A stretch of DNA of 64,000 nucleotides, taken from Acinetobacter harbinensis. Lineage in GTDB: Bacteria > Pseudomonadota > Gammaproteobacteria > Pseudomonadales > Moraxellaceae. The position numbers were made by a program, and so were the translations under genes. Positions 21,226 to 31,966 of the stretch are shown piece after piece. The notes below the pieces were generated by a model, which did not search any database, was not told the origin of the DNA, and saw only the letters and a program-made list of their open reading frames with translations. The stretch is taken from contig NZ_JXBK01000001.1 in the NCBI RefSeq assembly GCF_000816495.1, positions 1,163,400 through 1,227,399 of the forward strand, written 5' to 3'. Every line of letters begins with the position of its first letter. The first letter of the stretch is position 1.

Positions 21226-21640
21226 GGTGAGGCCTATCTCAAATGTGTACAGTTAGAATGTACAAAGTACAATCGAGGCAATGGGGTACATCGCCTAGAT
21301 GAAAATATAAAAAAAGTGGCTGTATTAAAGCATAAAATCGCGGAAAAAATAAGACCAAGCCGTTAGCCCAAATAGGCGTGAAGCAGAACAATGCGCTTTA
21401 TAAAATTGTATATAAACAGTATCTTAGATTATGTTACTGGTTTTAATTTTCACATTTTAATTTTTGATGGTTGATATTTACTTTGATTATGTTTTTAATA
21501 AACAGTAACTTATGTTTAAGTTGTGGATAAGAACTATTATTGATTAAACAAATGCTAAAAATCTGAATTTTACATAAACAGCCTTTTAATTGTTGATAAA
21601 TTGGACAAAATTAGAGCAATTACTTCATAAAGTATAGAAA
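21226..21640. other. Divergent promoter region pckG / lipid kinase
   Basis: About 415 bases of A+T-rich DNA between two divergent genes. No coding frame was seen. It must hold the pckG promoter and probably that of the kinase gene, but I could not pick out a convincing paired -35/-10 or a repeat that would be an operator. Confidence 0.4.
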
Positions 21641-22579
21641 ATGTCAGAACACTTAAAACCATTGTCGCTTATTTATAATGAAAAATCGGGTTTTCATGTC
21701 GCGCATAAAGATCAAATTTATCAAGACCTCATGGTATGTTTAAGCGCCTATGGCTATGAAATTCAAGCCTTTGAGATTGGTGCCGAAGCCGACTTTGCCG
21801 CGTTAATGCAGCGTATTATTGCACGTCATCAGCAGGCCTCTGATCTTGGTGTGGTGGTGGCCGCAGGTGGTGACGGAACCTTAAATGCAGTTGCGGCAAA
21901 GTTGATGAATACCGATATTCCGATGGGAATTTTACCGCTGGGTACTTTTAACTATGTGGCGCGCTTACTGCATATTCCACTCGAGGTATTAAAAGCGGCC
22001 GAGGTGATTGCAACCGGTACAGTGCGAGCTGTGCATGTGGCACAAATTAATGAGCATATTTATTTAAACAATGCCAGTTTGGGTTTATATCCGTTATTTA
22101 TTCAAAGGCGAGAATTATACAATCAACGTTTTGGCCGCTTTGCCATTAATGCCTATACCTCAGGGCTAGATGTCATGATTCGTGATCGTAAAGAACTTAA
22201 GTTAGAACTTGAAGTGGATGGCAATAAATATCCGCTAAAAACTCCGCTGATTTTTTTTGGCAACAATCAACTGCAATTGGCTGAAATGAATCTACGGATT
22301 GCCGCCGCGGCTGAGCAGGGCAAAGTTGCAGGCGTGGTGGTGGCAAAAAGTGATAAAGCCACTTTGTTTAAAATATTATGGCAACTGATGCGCGGTGGTC
22401 TAGAACATGCACCCGATGTGTATAGCTTTGCAGCGGATGAGGTTCAGGTCCATTCAAAGCGTGCCAAATTAACCGTTGCGGTGGATGGTGAGATTTTTGA
22501 TATGCGACCACCGCTAAAAATTTCAGTGCGTAAAAATGCCTTAAACATAATGGTGCCGCATGATTCTACATCTGTCTGA
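21641..22579 (+). CDS. Diacylglycerol kinase-family lipid kinase (YegS/DagK-like)
   Basis: A 312-residue soluble lipid kinase of the DAGK/LCB5 catalytic fold. It shows an N-terminal NEKSG, the VVVAAGGDGTLNAVAAKL nucleotide motif, GILPLGTFNYVARLLHIP, and a beta-rich C-terminal domain ending DGEIFDMRPPLKISV. It likely phosphorylates diacylglycerol or a related lipid at the membrane. It overlaps the next gene by 20 bases, so the kinase and the metallophosphatase are translated together and may act on the same lipid or phospholipid pathway. The lipid substrate cannot be deduced. Confidence 0.88.
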   Translation: MSEHLKPLSLIYNEKSGFHVAHKDQIYQDLMVCLSAYGYEIQAFEIGAEADFAALMQRIIARHQQASDLGVVVAAGGDGTLNAVAAKLMNTDIPMGILPLGTFNYVARLLHIPLEVLKAAEVIATGTVRAVHVAQINEHIYLNNASLGLYPLFIQRRELYNQRFGRFAINAYTSGLDVMIRDRKELKLELEVDGNKYPLKTPLIFFGNNQLQLAEMNLRIAAAAEQGKVAGVVVAKSDKATLFKILWQLMRGGLEHAPDVYSFAADEVQVHSKRAKLTVAVDGEIFDMRPPLKISVRKNALNIMVPHDSTSV

Positions 22580-23345
22580 CTTGCATTTCGGTACACAGAA
22601 GCCGGCGTGTATGGCAGCTATTCGTTTATTTTGCCAGCAACATGCCTTTGAAGCGGTGGTGGTGAGTGGTGATTTAACCCAGCGTGCGCGTTACACACAA
22701 TTTTATGACTGTAAGCAGTTTTTAGAGAGTCTAAACCTGCCGTATTTGGTGGTGCCGGGAAATCACGATATTCCGCTGTACCAATTGTGGCATCGTGTCT
22801 TTAGTCCATTTCGTCGCTATCAACTGTTTTTTGGCAATATGGAAAGTACTTTAGAAACCCTGCATTTTTATATTGTGGGGGTAAACAGTATTCGGCGACG
22901 CTATCACACCCGTGGTCATATCTCATTGGAGCAAATTCAACAGATCGATCAGGCGTTAAAGCGTGCTCCAGCAGAAAAAATAAAATTGCTGGTTGCCCAT
23001 CAACCTTTTTATACGCCACCGAACGATCCGCACGGGGTAAAAGACTGTCCTGTGCTGGGACGTATGGCATTAGAGTTATGGAGTCAAAGCGGTTTAAATG
23101 GTTTGTTACATGGCCATCTGCATCAATCGGCAGTTTATGATTTAAATCAAATTTATCATTTGGCTGCGCCTCATCCGGTACTGGATATTCATGCCGGTAC
23201 AGCAACTTCCTACCGATTGCATCACGGCTTGCCGAACAGTCTGAATATCATCGATCATCACGCCGATGTGCAGCACTATTATTTTGATGAAGCGCAAAAA
23301 GAATTTGTATTAGATGAACAAAATAGCGCACAAATAAGCAAATAA
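22560..23345 (+). CDS. Calcineurin-like metallophosphoesterase
   Basis: A 261-residue cytoplasmic metallophosphoesterase with all signature blocks: DLHFG (D-x-H), GDLTQRA, GNHD, AHQPFY and GHLHQ. These bind two metal ions and hydrolyse phosphomono- or diesters. The nearest remembered group is the CpdA/Icc-like 3',5'-cyclic nucleotide phosphodiesterases, but lipid phosphatases share the same blocks. The start at 22560 lies inside the lipid kinase gene (20-base overlap). Confidence 0.88.
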   Translation: MILHLSDLHFGTQKPACMAAIRLFCQQHAFEAVVVSGDLTQRARYTQFYDCKQFLESLNLPYLVVPGNHDIPLYQLWHRVFSPFRRYQLFFGNMESTLETLHFYIVGVNSIRRRYHTRGHISLEQIQQIDQALKRAPAEKIKLLVAHQPFYTPPNDPHGVKDCPVLGRMALELWSQSGLNGLLHGHLHQSAVYDLNQIYHLAAPHPVLDIHAGTATSYRLHHGLPNSLNIIDHHADVQHYYFDEAQKEFVLDEQNSAQISK

Positions 23346-23395
23346 TGATAATTGGCTAAAAAGCAGACAAAAAACAGCACTTTTTTTTCGCTTAG

Positions 23396-23424
23396 CCCTT
23401 GAAGCGTTTTTTTCCATCCCCACC
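23396..23424 (+). promoter_or_regulatory. Heat-shock (sigma-32-type) promoter of groESL
   Basis: CCCTTGAAG (CTTGAA at 23398-23403), 14 bases, then CCCCACC (CCCCA at 23418-23422). This agrees closely with the sigma-32 consensus CTTGAA-N13-15-CCCCAT and lies about 95 bases before groES. No CIRCE inverted repeat was seen. Confidence 0.8.
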
Positions 23425-23519
23425 AAAGTGTCATCGGAATTACTTTGATGATGATCTTTGCAATCATGCAGTCATCATCATTTCACTAACTATAAAGACT
23501 TAGTCTGCTGGAGTTTGCA

Positions 23520-23810
23520 ATGAGCAATATTCGTCCGTTACATGATCGTGTTGTTATTCGTCGTGTTGAAGAAGAAACTAAAACTGCAGGTGGTATTTTA
23601 CTTCCAGGTTCTGCAGCTGAAAAACCGGCTCAAGGTGAAATTATTGCCGTAGGTAATGGCCAAATTACTGACAATGGCGTGCGTGCTTTAGACGTTAAAG
23701 TTGGCGACAAAGTATTGTTTGGTACATACGCGGGCGCCACGGTAAAAGTACAAGGTGAAGAACTTCTTATTATGAAAGAATCGGATATTTTAGCCGTTCT
23801 TGAAGGTTAA
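23520..23810 (+). CDS. groES: GroES co-chaperonin
   Basis: The 96-residue heptameric lid of the GroEL chamber. It has [15 protein letters not shown] at the N-terminus, the mobile loop [20 protein letters not shown] and the C-terminal [35 protein letters not shown]. Length is standard. An SD-like CTGGAG lies just before ATG. It is first in the operon with groEL, 71 bases ahead, under the heat-shock promoter at 23396. Confidence 0.98.
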   Translation: MSNIRPLHDRVVIRRVEEETKTAGGILLPGSAAEKPAQGEIIAVGNGQITDNGVRALDVKVGDKVLFGTYAGATVKVQGEELLIMKESDILAVLEG

Positions 23811-23878
23811 TCGTTAAAAGACGTATTCAACCGGTTTTATTGAATCAACTTTTTAAAAATTAAAAATATGTGGAGTAA

Positions 23879-25516
<1,638 letters not shown>

Positions 25517-25540
25517 ATCATGCAGATCATACGATCTTAA

Positions 25541-25570
25541 AAAATCCCCGCAATATGCGGGGATTTTTTT
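25541..25570. terminator. Terminator after groEL (bidirectional)
   Basis: An 11-bp stem AAAATCCCCGC / GCGGGGATTTT with an AATAT loop and a T run. On the minus strand it also ends in T, so it can serve the converging NlpE-like lipoprotein gene. Confidence 0.92.
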
Positions 25571-25585
25571 ATGCTTTATTTTGCA

Positions 25586-26341
25586 TTATTTAATATTAAT
25601 ATACGCCGCAGTATTGGCTTTTGGATACGTAAAGGACACCAATAGATATTGAGTCGTGTTGGAGGCAATGGGCGCTATTGGACTGTCTTGAATAGAGGCT
25701 TTATGTTCATTGTTGTGTTGATCGACTAAAACAATATCGCTATTTCTTAATTTAAGTGCATGCTCTGCATGATTATTGACTTCAAAAAAATAAGTTAATT
25801 GCGTGCTGGGTATATTGTTTAAAAGTACCTGTTCGGTACTGGATAAATCTGCCTGTATATCGACATATTTAAGAGCATTATTCACTTCAATATTTTGTAT
25901 CGCGGCAATTTTGTATTTTGAGGCTTCTAAAAAAGAGTGTTTATGATGATCTAAAAACTCCACTTGTTGTGGATGTATAGACAAATAGCGCATGTTCTTG
26001 TTTTTGCCATTCAGCAATTGCAGGATATTTGCATCCTGCGGATCAACAGTAAATGTTCCGGTCGATTGTTTTTGTTTGATGCGCTGTTTAAAAAAATAAA
26101 CTTCTTTTAAGGTGTAGCTGTGGTCTTTATTCAGTTGCAAGGAGACCAATATTTTTTCACAATCCTCACAGGCAATAAAACCTTTATAGTCGGCTATCCA
26201 ATCCGGTATTTTAGTACTGGGCTGTGTTGCTGCACGATCAGTTGATGGCATGTTGTCTGGAGCGGTAGATGATCTAGATTGATCACAGCCATTTAAACCC
26301 AACATGCAAAAAAGGCTAAAAGTGAGCATCGTTTTTTTCAT
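25586..26341 (-). CDS. NlpE-like lipoprotein (larger paralog)
   Basis: A 251-residue lipoprotein (lipobox LNGC) whose middle part matches the N-terminal domain of NlpE: YKGFIACEDCEKILVSLQLNKDHSYTLKEVYFF (about 55-87) contains the family C-x-x-C. In E. coli, NlpE in the outer membrane senses surface contact, copper and lipoprotein trafficking faults and signals to Cpx. The C-terminal about 120 residues have no recognised match and lack a clear second Cys pair. ATG 26341 was chosen because it opens the MKK signal peptide; a TTG nine bases upstream is the alternative. No SD is obvious. A smaller paralog follows at 26577. Confidence 0.78.
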   Translation of the reverse strand: MKKTMLTFSLFCMLGLNGCDQSRSSTAPDNMPSTDRAATQPSTKIPDWIADYKGFIACEDCEKILVSLQLNKDHSYTLKEVYFFKQRIKQKQSTGTFTVDPQDANILQLLNGKNKNMRYLSIHPQQVEFLDHHKHSFLEASKYKIAAIQNIEVNNALKYVDIQADLSSTEQVLLNNIPSTQLTYFFEVNNHAEHALKLRNSDIVLVDQHNNEHKASIQDSPIAPIASNTTQYLLVSFTYPKANTAAYINIK

Positions 26342-26469
26342 AAAGGACAATCAGTTCACAAAAATATTTTGCTAAACATAAGCAGAATTTAGGCATCTGA
26401 CTAGTGTTTGAGCGTGAAATAGCGGATTTATTTGTAGCAAATGATAACAAGCGACCCATAAAATTTTGC

Positions 26470-26497
26470 AAACAAGCCTGAACTCAGGCTTGTTTTC
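26470..26497 (-). terminator. Terminator of the small NlpE-like gene
   Basis: A 12-bp stem AAACAAGCCTGA / TCAGGCTTGTTT with a two-base AC centre, about 80 bases past the stop codon at 26577. The U tract on the minus strand is short. Confidence 0.65.
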
Positions 26498-26576
26498 AGA
26501 AAAAATCCTGTTGTTAAACAGTCACATATAATTTAAATGATTTATATCATGGTGAATAAATAGAAGCATGAATTGA

Positions 26577-27044
26577 CTATTTCATTTCTTTTTGAAGTGT
26601 GTAATTGAGTTTAGATTGTGCCGCTTCTCCGGTAACTTTGTCACGGGCTTCGACAAAATTTTCACCAATGAAGAATTTACGGTTATCGCCTGCGGCATCT
26701 AAACTAATTAACGCAGGATTATTTGTATCGAAGCTAAACGTTCCCTTTACTTTAGATTCGTTCTCTTTGCCCTTACCTAAATAGGTTTCTTTTAATTCAT
26801 AGCGATTGTTGGGATTTAATTCTAATTCGATCTCAATACCTTCGCAGTCAGCACAAGGGAAAATACCTTTATATTCACCCGCCCAGTCTAATGCTGTTTG
26901 CGGTGTATCTGTCATCGGTGTGCTAGTTGTTGGCGTTGTTGTATGTTCAATTGCCGTTTTGGCCTGTGTAGCATCTGTGGTCGGTTTGCTGCATGCGCTT
27001 AAAGCTAAAGTTGCCAAAGACAAAATGAATAATGTTTTTTTCAC
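26577..27044 (-). CDS. NlpE-like lipoprotein (small paralog)
   Basis: A 155-residue lipoprotein (lipobox LSAC, Cys18) with a Thr/Pro-rich linker and then the NlpE N-terminal domain: YKGIFPCADCEGIEIELELN..YELKETYLG (about 58-90), with the C-x-x-C motif identical to E. coli (CADC). It lacks the OB-like C-terminal domain of E. coli NlpE. The start is GTG at 27044 with AGGAA upstream; the nearby ATG is out of frame. Role by family: outer-membrane stress or copper-linked sensing. No Cpx genes are in the window. Confidence 0.82.
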   Translation of the reverse strand: MKKTLFILSLATLALSACSKPTTDATQAKTAIEHTTTPTTSTPMTDTPQTALDWAGEYKGIFPCADCEGIEIELELNPNNRYELKETYLGKGKENESKVKGTFSFDTNNPALISLDAAGDNRKFFIGENFVEARDKVTGEAAQSKLNYTLQKEMK

Positions 27045-27326
27045 GACATGATTCCTTATTTGTATTTTAAATGAAAAGCTAAGGCTATAGAAAAAGTGAT
27101 TTTTTTTAAACAGAGGTCTTGTTTGGTTTTGGTATTGTCTGGCGTCATGAGTCTAAATGGAGCTGCGTTAATAGTTTGCCTAAATTTTTGATTGTGATAA
27201 CGAAAAATAAACGCTAAAGACTTCATGAGTTATTTTATACATTTATATATTAATTGATGGTTTATTGTTCAAGCTGCTCTTTCTTATTTTAAAAGTGTTG
27301 TTAGAATCTGCGCACTTGATTAGGGT

Positions 27327-27926
27327 GTGGTGTTTTTAGTGTTCGAGAAATTAGCTGAACAAAGTTTGAAGATGCTGGGGTGGGAAATTGACAATCATTG
27401 GCCCCTTGATTTAGAGCAATGTGTGATGATTGCCGCACCACATACCAGTAACTGGGATGCGTTATATGCACGCTTAGCGTTAAAGGCGCTAGGGGTCAAT
27501 GTGCGCTTAACCATTAAAGACAGTTATATGAAATTACCTTTTGGCCCTTTTGTTCGTGCCATGGGCGGAATAGGTATTAATCGTGCACCAAAAAAACCCG
27601 GTGAGCCTTACTTAAGTATGGTTCAGGTCATGACAGATTTATTTAAAACTCATCCTAAATTGGTGATGATTGTGACCCCAGAAGCCACACGGGCCAAACA
27701 AGAACAATGGAAAACCGGTTTTTATCATGTGGCTTTGGCTGCAGGTGTGCCGATTGCACTGGCTTATATGGACTATGTGCAAAAAAAGACCGGTGTGGGA
27801 AAAATTATCTATCCAACTGGAAATTATGAGCAAGACATGGCAGAAATCATGGGCTTTTATGCAAAAATTAATGCTAAATTTCCTGAGAAATTCAGTATTG
27901 ATACGCGTTATCCACCTCAAGATTAA
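27327..27926 (+). CDS. 1-acyl-glycerol-3-phosphate acyltransferase-like protein
   Basis: A PlsC-superfamily protein of about 199 residues. The acyltransferase H-x4-D motif is APHTSNWDALYA (about 36-47). A glycine-rich block GGIGINR, the substrate-binding VTPEATRA (the EGT/PEGTR-type block, here PEATR) and a late GVPIALAYMDY stretch follow. It is short and lacks a strong membrane segment, as in a subgroup often labelled lysophospholipid acyltransferase. The start is uncertain: GTG at 27327, 27330 and 27339 are all in frame, with AGGG at 27322-27325. Confidence 0.8.
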   Translation: MVFLVFEKLAEQSLKMLGWEIDNHWPLDLEQCVMIAAPHTSNWDALYARLALKALGVNVRLTIKDSYMKLPFGPFVRAMGGIGINRAPKKPGEPYLSMVQVMTDLFKTHPKLVMIVTPEATRAKQEQWKTGFYHVALAAGVPIALAYMDYVQKKTGVGKIIYPTGNYEQDMAEIMGFYAKINAKFPEKFSIDTRYPPQD

Positions 27927-28138
27927 AAACTCAATTGAATATCAGACAGGGAGTCATTCCTGTCTGATGCTCTAATGGTATAGATAAAAAATGACGAGAT
28001 TGAATTGAGATGAGCAGAAAAATCGCATAGACGATTTAGCCTAAATTAGCACCACATCAACGATCCATTTTTGTCGCATCTACATGACGTTGCATGATTA
28101 TAGATCACGCATTTTTAAGGGTGCTTTTGTCTATATTT

Positions 28139-28468
28139 TTATTCATTGGTGGTGGCCACGATACCGCCTAAACTCTGACATGCCGCCTGATACACTGCAT
28201 ATTGTTGTTCGATAATATCTGTTAAGGGTAAATCGAACAGCTCTTCGCCGGCTTTATAGCTTTTTACATAGGCTTCGGCTTTTTGATGACTAGCCGCCAG
28301 TGCATGTTGATGGTATGAGACAATAGAACTATACGACATCTGTGTGCTTTCAATTTTATTGCAATGAAAGCCCGATAGCATTTTTTCTGCACGTTTAATT
28401 TCGCTTGAAGTTCCCAATGTGCAGCCGCCGATAAACACTGTTACTGCCAATAAAATCAAGCTTTTCAT
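28139..28468 (-). CDS. Hypothetical small lipoprotein
   Basis: A 109-residue predicted lipoprotein (lipobox IGGC, Cys16). The mature part is mostly helical, with two further Cys (about positions 36 and 96) that could form a disulfide, and has a His/Ala/Lys-rich middle. I recognise no family. ATG start at 28468; no co-transcribed neighbour. Confidence 0.7.
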   Translation of the reverse strand: MKSLILLAVTVFIGGCTLGTSSEIKRAEKMLSGFHCNKIESTQMSYSSIVSYHQHALAASHQKAEAYVKSYKAGEELFDLPLTDIIEQQYAVYQAACQSLGGIVATTNE

Positions 28469-28873
28469 TTTAAGTAAAATTAAAAAAATAGGATGGGCTA
28501 TTGTATAAAGCTTTTTTCAACATACCGAGGGTTATACGTAACTAATTGCCTATTTTTTGATTAAACATCATTTATCGCAAAGGATTAAGCTTGTGTTGCT
28601 AAAAGATATTCAATTCAACTTAACTCAAAGCCAAGATCAAACTACCGAACCAAGATCTATTCAGCGCTTAAAGCAGGGTTTTGGGATTGAATAAAATGCT
28701 GATCAAAGCGTGTCATTTAAACAAGAACAATCTGATCTATAAAACAAGCAATATGATGATCTTTTAACAATGCATAAAATATGAATAAATCATCACAAGA
28801 CTACAACAGGTAATCACTTCACTGTCTATCAAATCGTTTGATACTAAGATCAGTGCAATAACAGGTGATGACC
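28469..28873. other. Divergent intergenic region with one possible tiny ORF
   Basis: About 400 A+T-rich bases between two small lipoprotein genes. The only point of note is a 33-codon frame at 28593-28694 starting with GTG eight bases after AGGA; its product ends in SIQRLKQGFGIE. It is not supported enough to be listed as a gene. Confidence 0.35.
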
Positions 28874-29071
28874 ATGATGAAAAAAATGCTATTACTCTCT
28901 GTGTTGGCGGTAACGATAAGCGGTTGTATGGTTTCACCGTATGATGATGACCAGCATCGCCATTCAGATCGCGATGGACGTTATGATCGACAACATGGCG
29001 ATAGGGATTGGAACAACAATCAGCGTCCGCATTGGAATGATCGAGATGCAGATCGACATGATCGCCGTTAA
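28874..29071 (+). CDS. Small Asp/Arg/His-rich lipoprotein
   Basis: A 65-residue protein with a lipoprotein signal (MMKKMLLLSVLAVTISGC, Cys18). A mature part of about 47 residues is dominated by Asp, Arg, His, Asn and Gln, with no hydrophobic core, so it is probably unstructured and highly charged. ATG 28874 has AGGTG six bases upstream; ATG 28877 is also possible. Function is unknown; the His/Asp density could bind metal ions, which is a guess. A good terminator follows. Confidence 0.7.
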   Translation: MMKKMLLLSVLAVTISGCMVSPYDDDQHRHSDRDGRYDRQHGDRDWNNNQRPHWNDRDADRHDRR

Positions 29072-29118
29072 ATCCGTTAATCTTGGCTAAGTATTAAAAT
29101 TAGATACCTTGTTTAACC

Positions 29119-29148
29119 CAAAGGATTTCATCTCGAAATCCTTTTTTA
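29119..29148 (+). terminator. Terminator of the small lipoprotein gene
   Basis: A 10-bp stem AAAGGATTTC / GAAATCCTTT with an ATCTC loop, then T run. It stands between converging genes. Confidence 0.85.
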
Positions 29149-29172
29149 TGGCGTTAAAGTTAGCCTTAAAAT

Positions 29173-29730
29173 CTAGAGCGCAATTTTCTGATACAACCCA
29201 CAACGTACACTGCCGGCTTTGGTGTTTTTAATTTGCTGCCAAGAGCGCGGCAGTTGTAGTTGAGTTAAATCACGATCTGCTTCGACATAAATAAAACCAT
29301 TATTTTGAATCAGTGGATCAGCCAATTCAGCCAATTCTTGCCATAAATTTAAAGCATAAGGGGGATCTAAAAACACCACATCAAACTGTTCTTTTAAATT
29401 GGGCAGGGCTTGTTGTGCGGTGGTGACTTTGAGTTTTGCATGTTGACTGGTGACTTTAAGCAACTGTAAATTATTGGTTAGAAATTCAGCTTGTATTCGA
29501 TTCGGTTCAATCATCACCACTTGCGCGGCACCACGGGACAATGCTTCAAAGCTTAAAGCGCCTGAACCGGTACATAGGTCTAGAACATTGGCATTTTGAA
29601 TATCCCACATTAACCAGTTGAAGAGTGTCTCTCGAATCCGATCTGGCGTTGGACGTAAACCTTCAGCACTGGTAAACGTCAGTTGGCGACGTTTCCATTG
29701 CCCACCAATAATGCGCAGTTGATTTTTCAT
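29173..29730 (-). CDS. rsmD: RsmD, 16S rRNA (guanine-966-N2) methyltransferase
   Basis: A 185-residue SAM methyltransferase acting on the 30S subunit. It shows the N-terminal RIIGGQWKRR, LRPTPDRIRETLFNWL, motif I VLDLCTGSGALSFEALSRGA and the N6/N2-methylase catalytic DPPY (VVFLDPPY). Length is close to E. coli RsmD (198). The start codon is four bases after the mrdA stop, so the two genes are co-transcribed, an uncommon pairing. Confidence 0.95.
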   Translation of the reverse strand: MKNQLRIIGGQWKRRQLTFTSAEGLRPTPDRIRETLFNWLMWDIQNANVLDLCTGSGALSFEALSRGAAQVVMIEPNRIQAEFLTNNLQLLKVTSQHAKLKVTTAQQALPNLKEQFDVVFLDPPYALNLWQELAELADPLIQNNGFIYVEADRDLTQLQLPRSWQQIKNTKAGSVRCGLYQKIAL

Positions 29731-29734
29731 GGCT

Positions 29735-31744
29735 TTAATCGCTCTCTACAAGTTGGGGTGCAGCTGCTATGGGAGGAGGGCTTACAGGCTGCGCTGTATT
29801 TGTGGATGTGGTCGCTGTAGCAGTAGTGCCTATATCATTAGGCAGCTCACCGGGTTTAATGCCAGCGGTCATCAGTCCGCCACTCATTTGATGGTTGGCC
29901 GGGAGAATCGGATTTTTTTTACTTTTCAACAGCCAATAGTCAAAAATTGGACGTGCCAACTGCGCAGCCGATCCACCGTGACGACCATTTTCCCAGACCA
30001 CGGCAATCGCGATTTCTGGATTTTCTGCCGGTGCAAAACCGACGAATAAACCATGATCGAGCTGTCGTTCAGTTAGCAAAGATTCGTTATAGCGTTTGCC
30101 TTGTGCAATACTTTTTACCTGTGCGGTACCGGTTTTACCTGCAATTTGATACAGCGGGGTACGAATACCACGGCCTGTCCCGCTTTGAACTACATCGACC
30201 ATCACATCACGCATTTTAATCCAGTCTTCAGGCTTGCCATTAAACTGAATTTTGCCATCAGGTGCATTGTGTACGGTATAGGGTTTCGCGCCATGACTTT
30301 CACGCAGCACGTGCGGTGTAATATGTGCGCCTTGATTGGCAATAATGGCGGTTGCCATACCCAGTTGTAAGGGCGTTGCGGTAAAGGCACCTTGGCCAAT
30401 ACTGACCGAAATAGTTTCGCCTTTTAGCCATTTACTCTTTCGAGTACGCATTTTCCATTCAGGATTGGGGTATAAACCGGTACTTTCACTGGGTAAATCG
30501 ACGCCGGTTTTTTCACCAAAACCGAACTGGCGCATCCACGCATTCATTTTTTCAATGCCCATACGATAGGACAGCACATAAAAGTAAGTATCGCAGGACA
30601 CCACTTGTGCTTTATGCATGTTGACCGTGCCATGACCGCTTTTTTTATGATCGCGAAAACGATGGCTATCACCCGGCAAGGTAAAATAACCCGGATCTGA
30701 AATAGCCGTGGCCCAATCGACATAACCATAATGAATACCGCCTAAACCAAACATCGGTTTAATGGTTGACCCTGGAGGATAAGCCCCTTGCACCGCGCGG
30801 TTGTATAAAGGCTGATCCAGATTGTCGCGTAGCGCACTATAATCGGTATGGCTGATGCCGGTTACAAATAAGTTTGGGTTAAAGCTTGGACTAGACACCA
30901 GCGCTAGAATTTCTCCGGTGCGTGGATTCATGGCCACAATGGCACCGCGATGCCCGACCAATTGCTCGGTGGCCACCACTTGTAAACCATAATCAATGGA
31001 AAGATATAAATCATTGCCACGAACCGGATCTTTACGGCCTAAATTACGCAGCACGTTACCGTGCGCATCGGCTTCGACTGATTCATTTCCCGGTACACCG
31101 TGTAATAAATCTTCGTACGATTTCTCTACGCCAATTTTGCCAATTAAGTTGGTGCCTGCGTATAAATCTTTATCAATTTCTTTTAATTCTTTGTCATTAA
31201 TCCGCCCGACATAACCAATCACATGGGCAAATAATTCACCATGCGGATAATAGCGTGTCATTTGCGTTTCGATATTCACACCCGGAAACTGAAATTTAAC
31301 TTCACTAAATTTAGCAATATCTGTTTCGGTTAGATTTAATTTAAGTGCGACCCGTTCTGTTTTTTTAGAGGTCTTAATTCGCGCATTAAAACGGTCAATA
31401 TCGTCATCACTTAAGCTTAGCAGCGGGGTTAAACGTTGAACTGTGCTTGCAATATCTTGGACGTCGGCCCGTGACATGGTGGCTGAAAAGACCGGATAAT
31501 TGTCTGCCAATAAAATCCCGTTACGGTCATAAATATAACCCCGTGCTGGCGGCAAAGGTTGCAGGCGAATACGGTTTTGATCAGATGCGGTTGAAAACGT
31601 CTCATAATTTGCAATTTGCAAATAAGCATACCGCACAATCAACAGCAGTAAAAAGAAGGCGACAATCCCCACCGAAATGAAAATACGATTGCGATAAATG
31701 CGCTTTTCTTGCTGAACATTTTTTAAAGGAAAGTGCTGCTTCAT
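29735..31744 (-). CDS. mrdA: Penicillin-binding protein 2 (MrdA), elongation transpeptidase
   Basis: PBP2 cross-links peptidoglycan of the side wall within the rod (elongasome) complex. The 669 residues have one N-terminal membrane anchor (about 21-44) and a dimerisation domain containing PLPPARGYIYDRNGILLA. The transpeptidase domain has all three motifs: STIK (Ser326 nucleophile), SCD in place of S-x-N (VSCDTYFY) and KTGT. The C-terminal about 50 residues are Ala/Thr/Pro-rich and look disordered. RodA is not adjacent, unlike in E. coli; rsmD follows. Confidence 0.96.
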   Translation of the reverse strand: MKQHFPLKNVQQEKRIYRNRIFISVGIVAFFLLLLIVRYAYLQIANYETFSTASDQNRIRLQPLPPARGYIYDRNGILLADNYPVFSATMSRADVQDIASTVQRLTPLLSLSDDDIDRFNARIKTSKKTERVALKLNLTETDIAKFSEVKFQFPGVNIETQMTRYYPHGELFAHVIGYVGRINDKELKEIDKDLYAGTNLIGKIGVEKSYEDLLHGVPGNESVEADAHGNVLRNLGRKDPVRGNDLYLSIDYGLQVVATEQLVGHRGAIVAMNPRTGEILALVSSPSFNPNLFVTGISHTDYSALRDNLDQPLYNRAVQGAYPPGSTIKPMFGLGGIHYGYVDWATAISDPGYFTLPGDSHRFRDHKKSGHGTVNMHKAQVVSCDTYFYVLSYRMGIEKMNAWMRQFGFGEKTGVDLPSESTGLYPNPEWKMRTRKSKWLKGETISVSIGQGAFTATPLQLGMATAIIANQGAHITPHVLRESHGAKPYTVHNAPDGKIQFNGKPEDWIKMRDVMVDVVQSGTGRGIRTPLYQIAGKTGTAQVKSIAQGKRYNESLLTERQLDHGLFVGFAPAENPEIAIAVVWENGRHGGSAAQLARPIFDYWLLKSKKNPILPANHQMSGGLMTAGIKPGELPNDIGTTATATTSTNTAQPVSPPPIAAAPQLVESD

Positions 31745-31966
31745 ACGTGATTGACTTGGATACAGGAGAGTGGTGAAAACCGATGCTGTATTCTAACGCA
31801 TGTCATCATTTTTTGATATTTGTTCGGGTGAATAGTATAGTCGCTTTTACTTAAACCTTGACTTTACAGACATTAAAATTCTAAGGCGCAGTCTATAAGC
31901 GTCAGGATAATTCTGCTAAAGTCGAAATCGAAAAAGGACGATATTAAAATAAGACTAGGGACCACA

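Noticed and set aside
22801..23205. A 134-codon antisense frame opposite the metallophosphoesterase gene
   Set aside because: All catalytic blocks of the phosphoesterase are in the other strand; the antisense product has no features.
29729..31680. Several antisense open frames opposite mrdA
   Set aside because: They mirror the codon pattern of the real gene and have no start signals; mrdA motifs are unambiguous.
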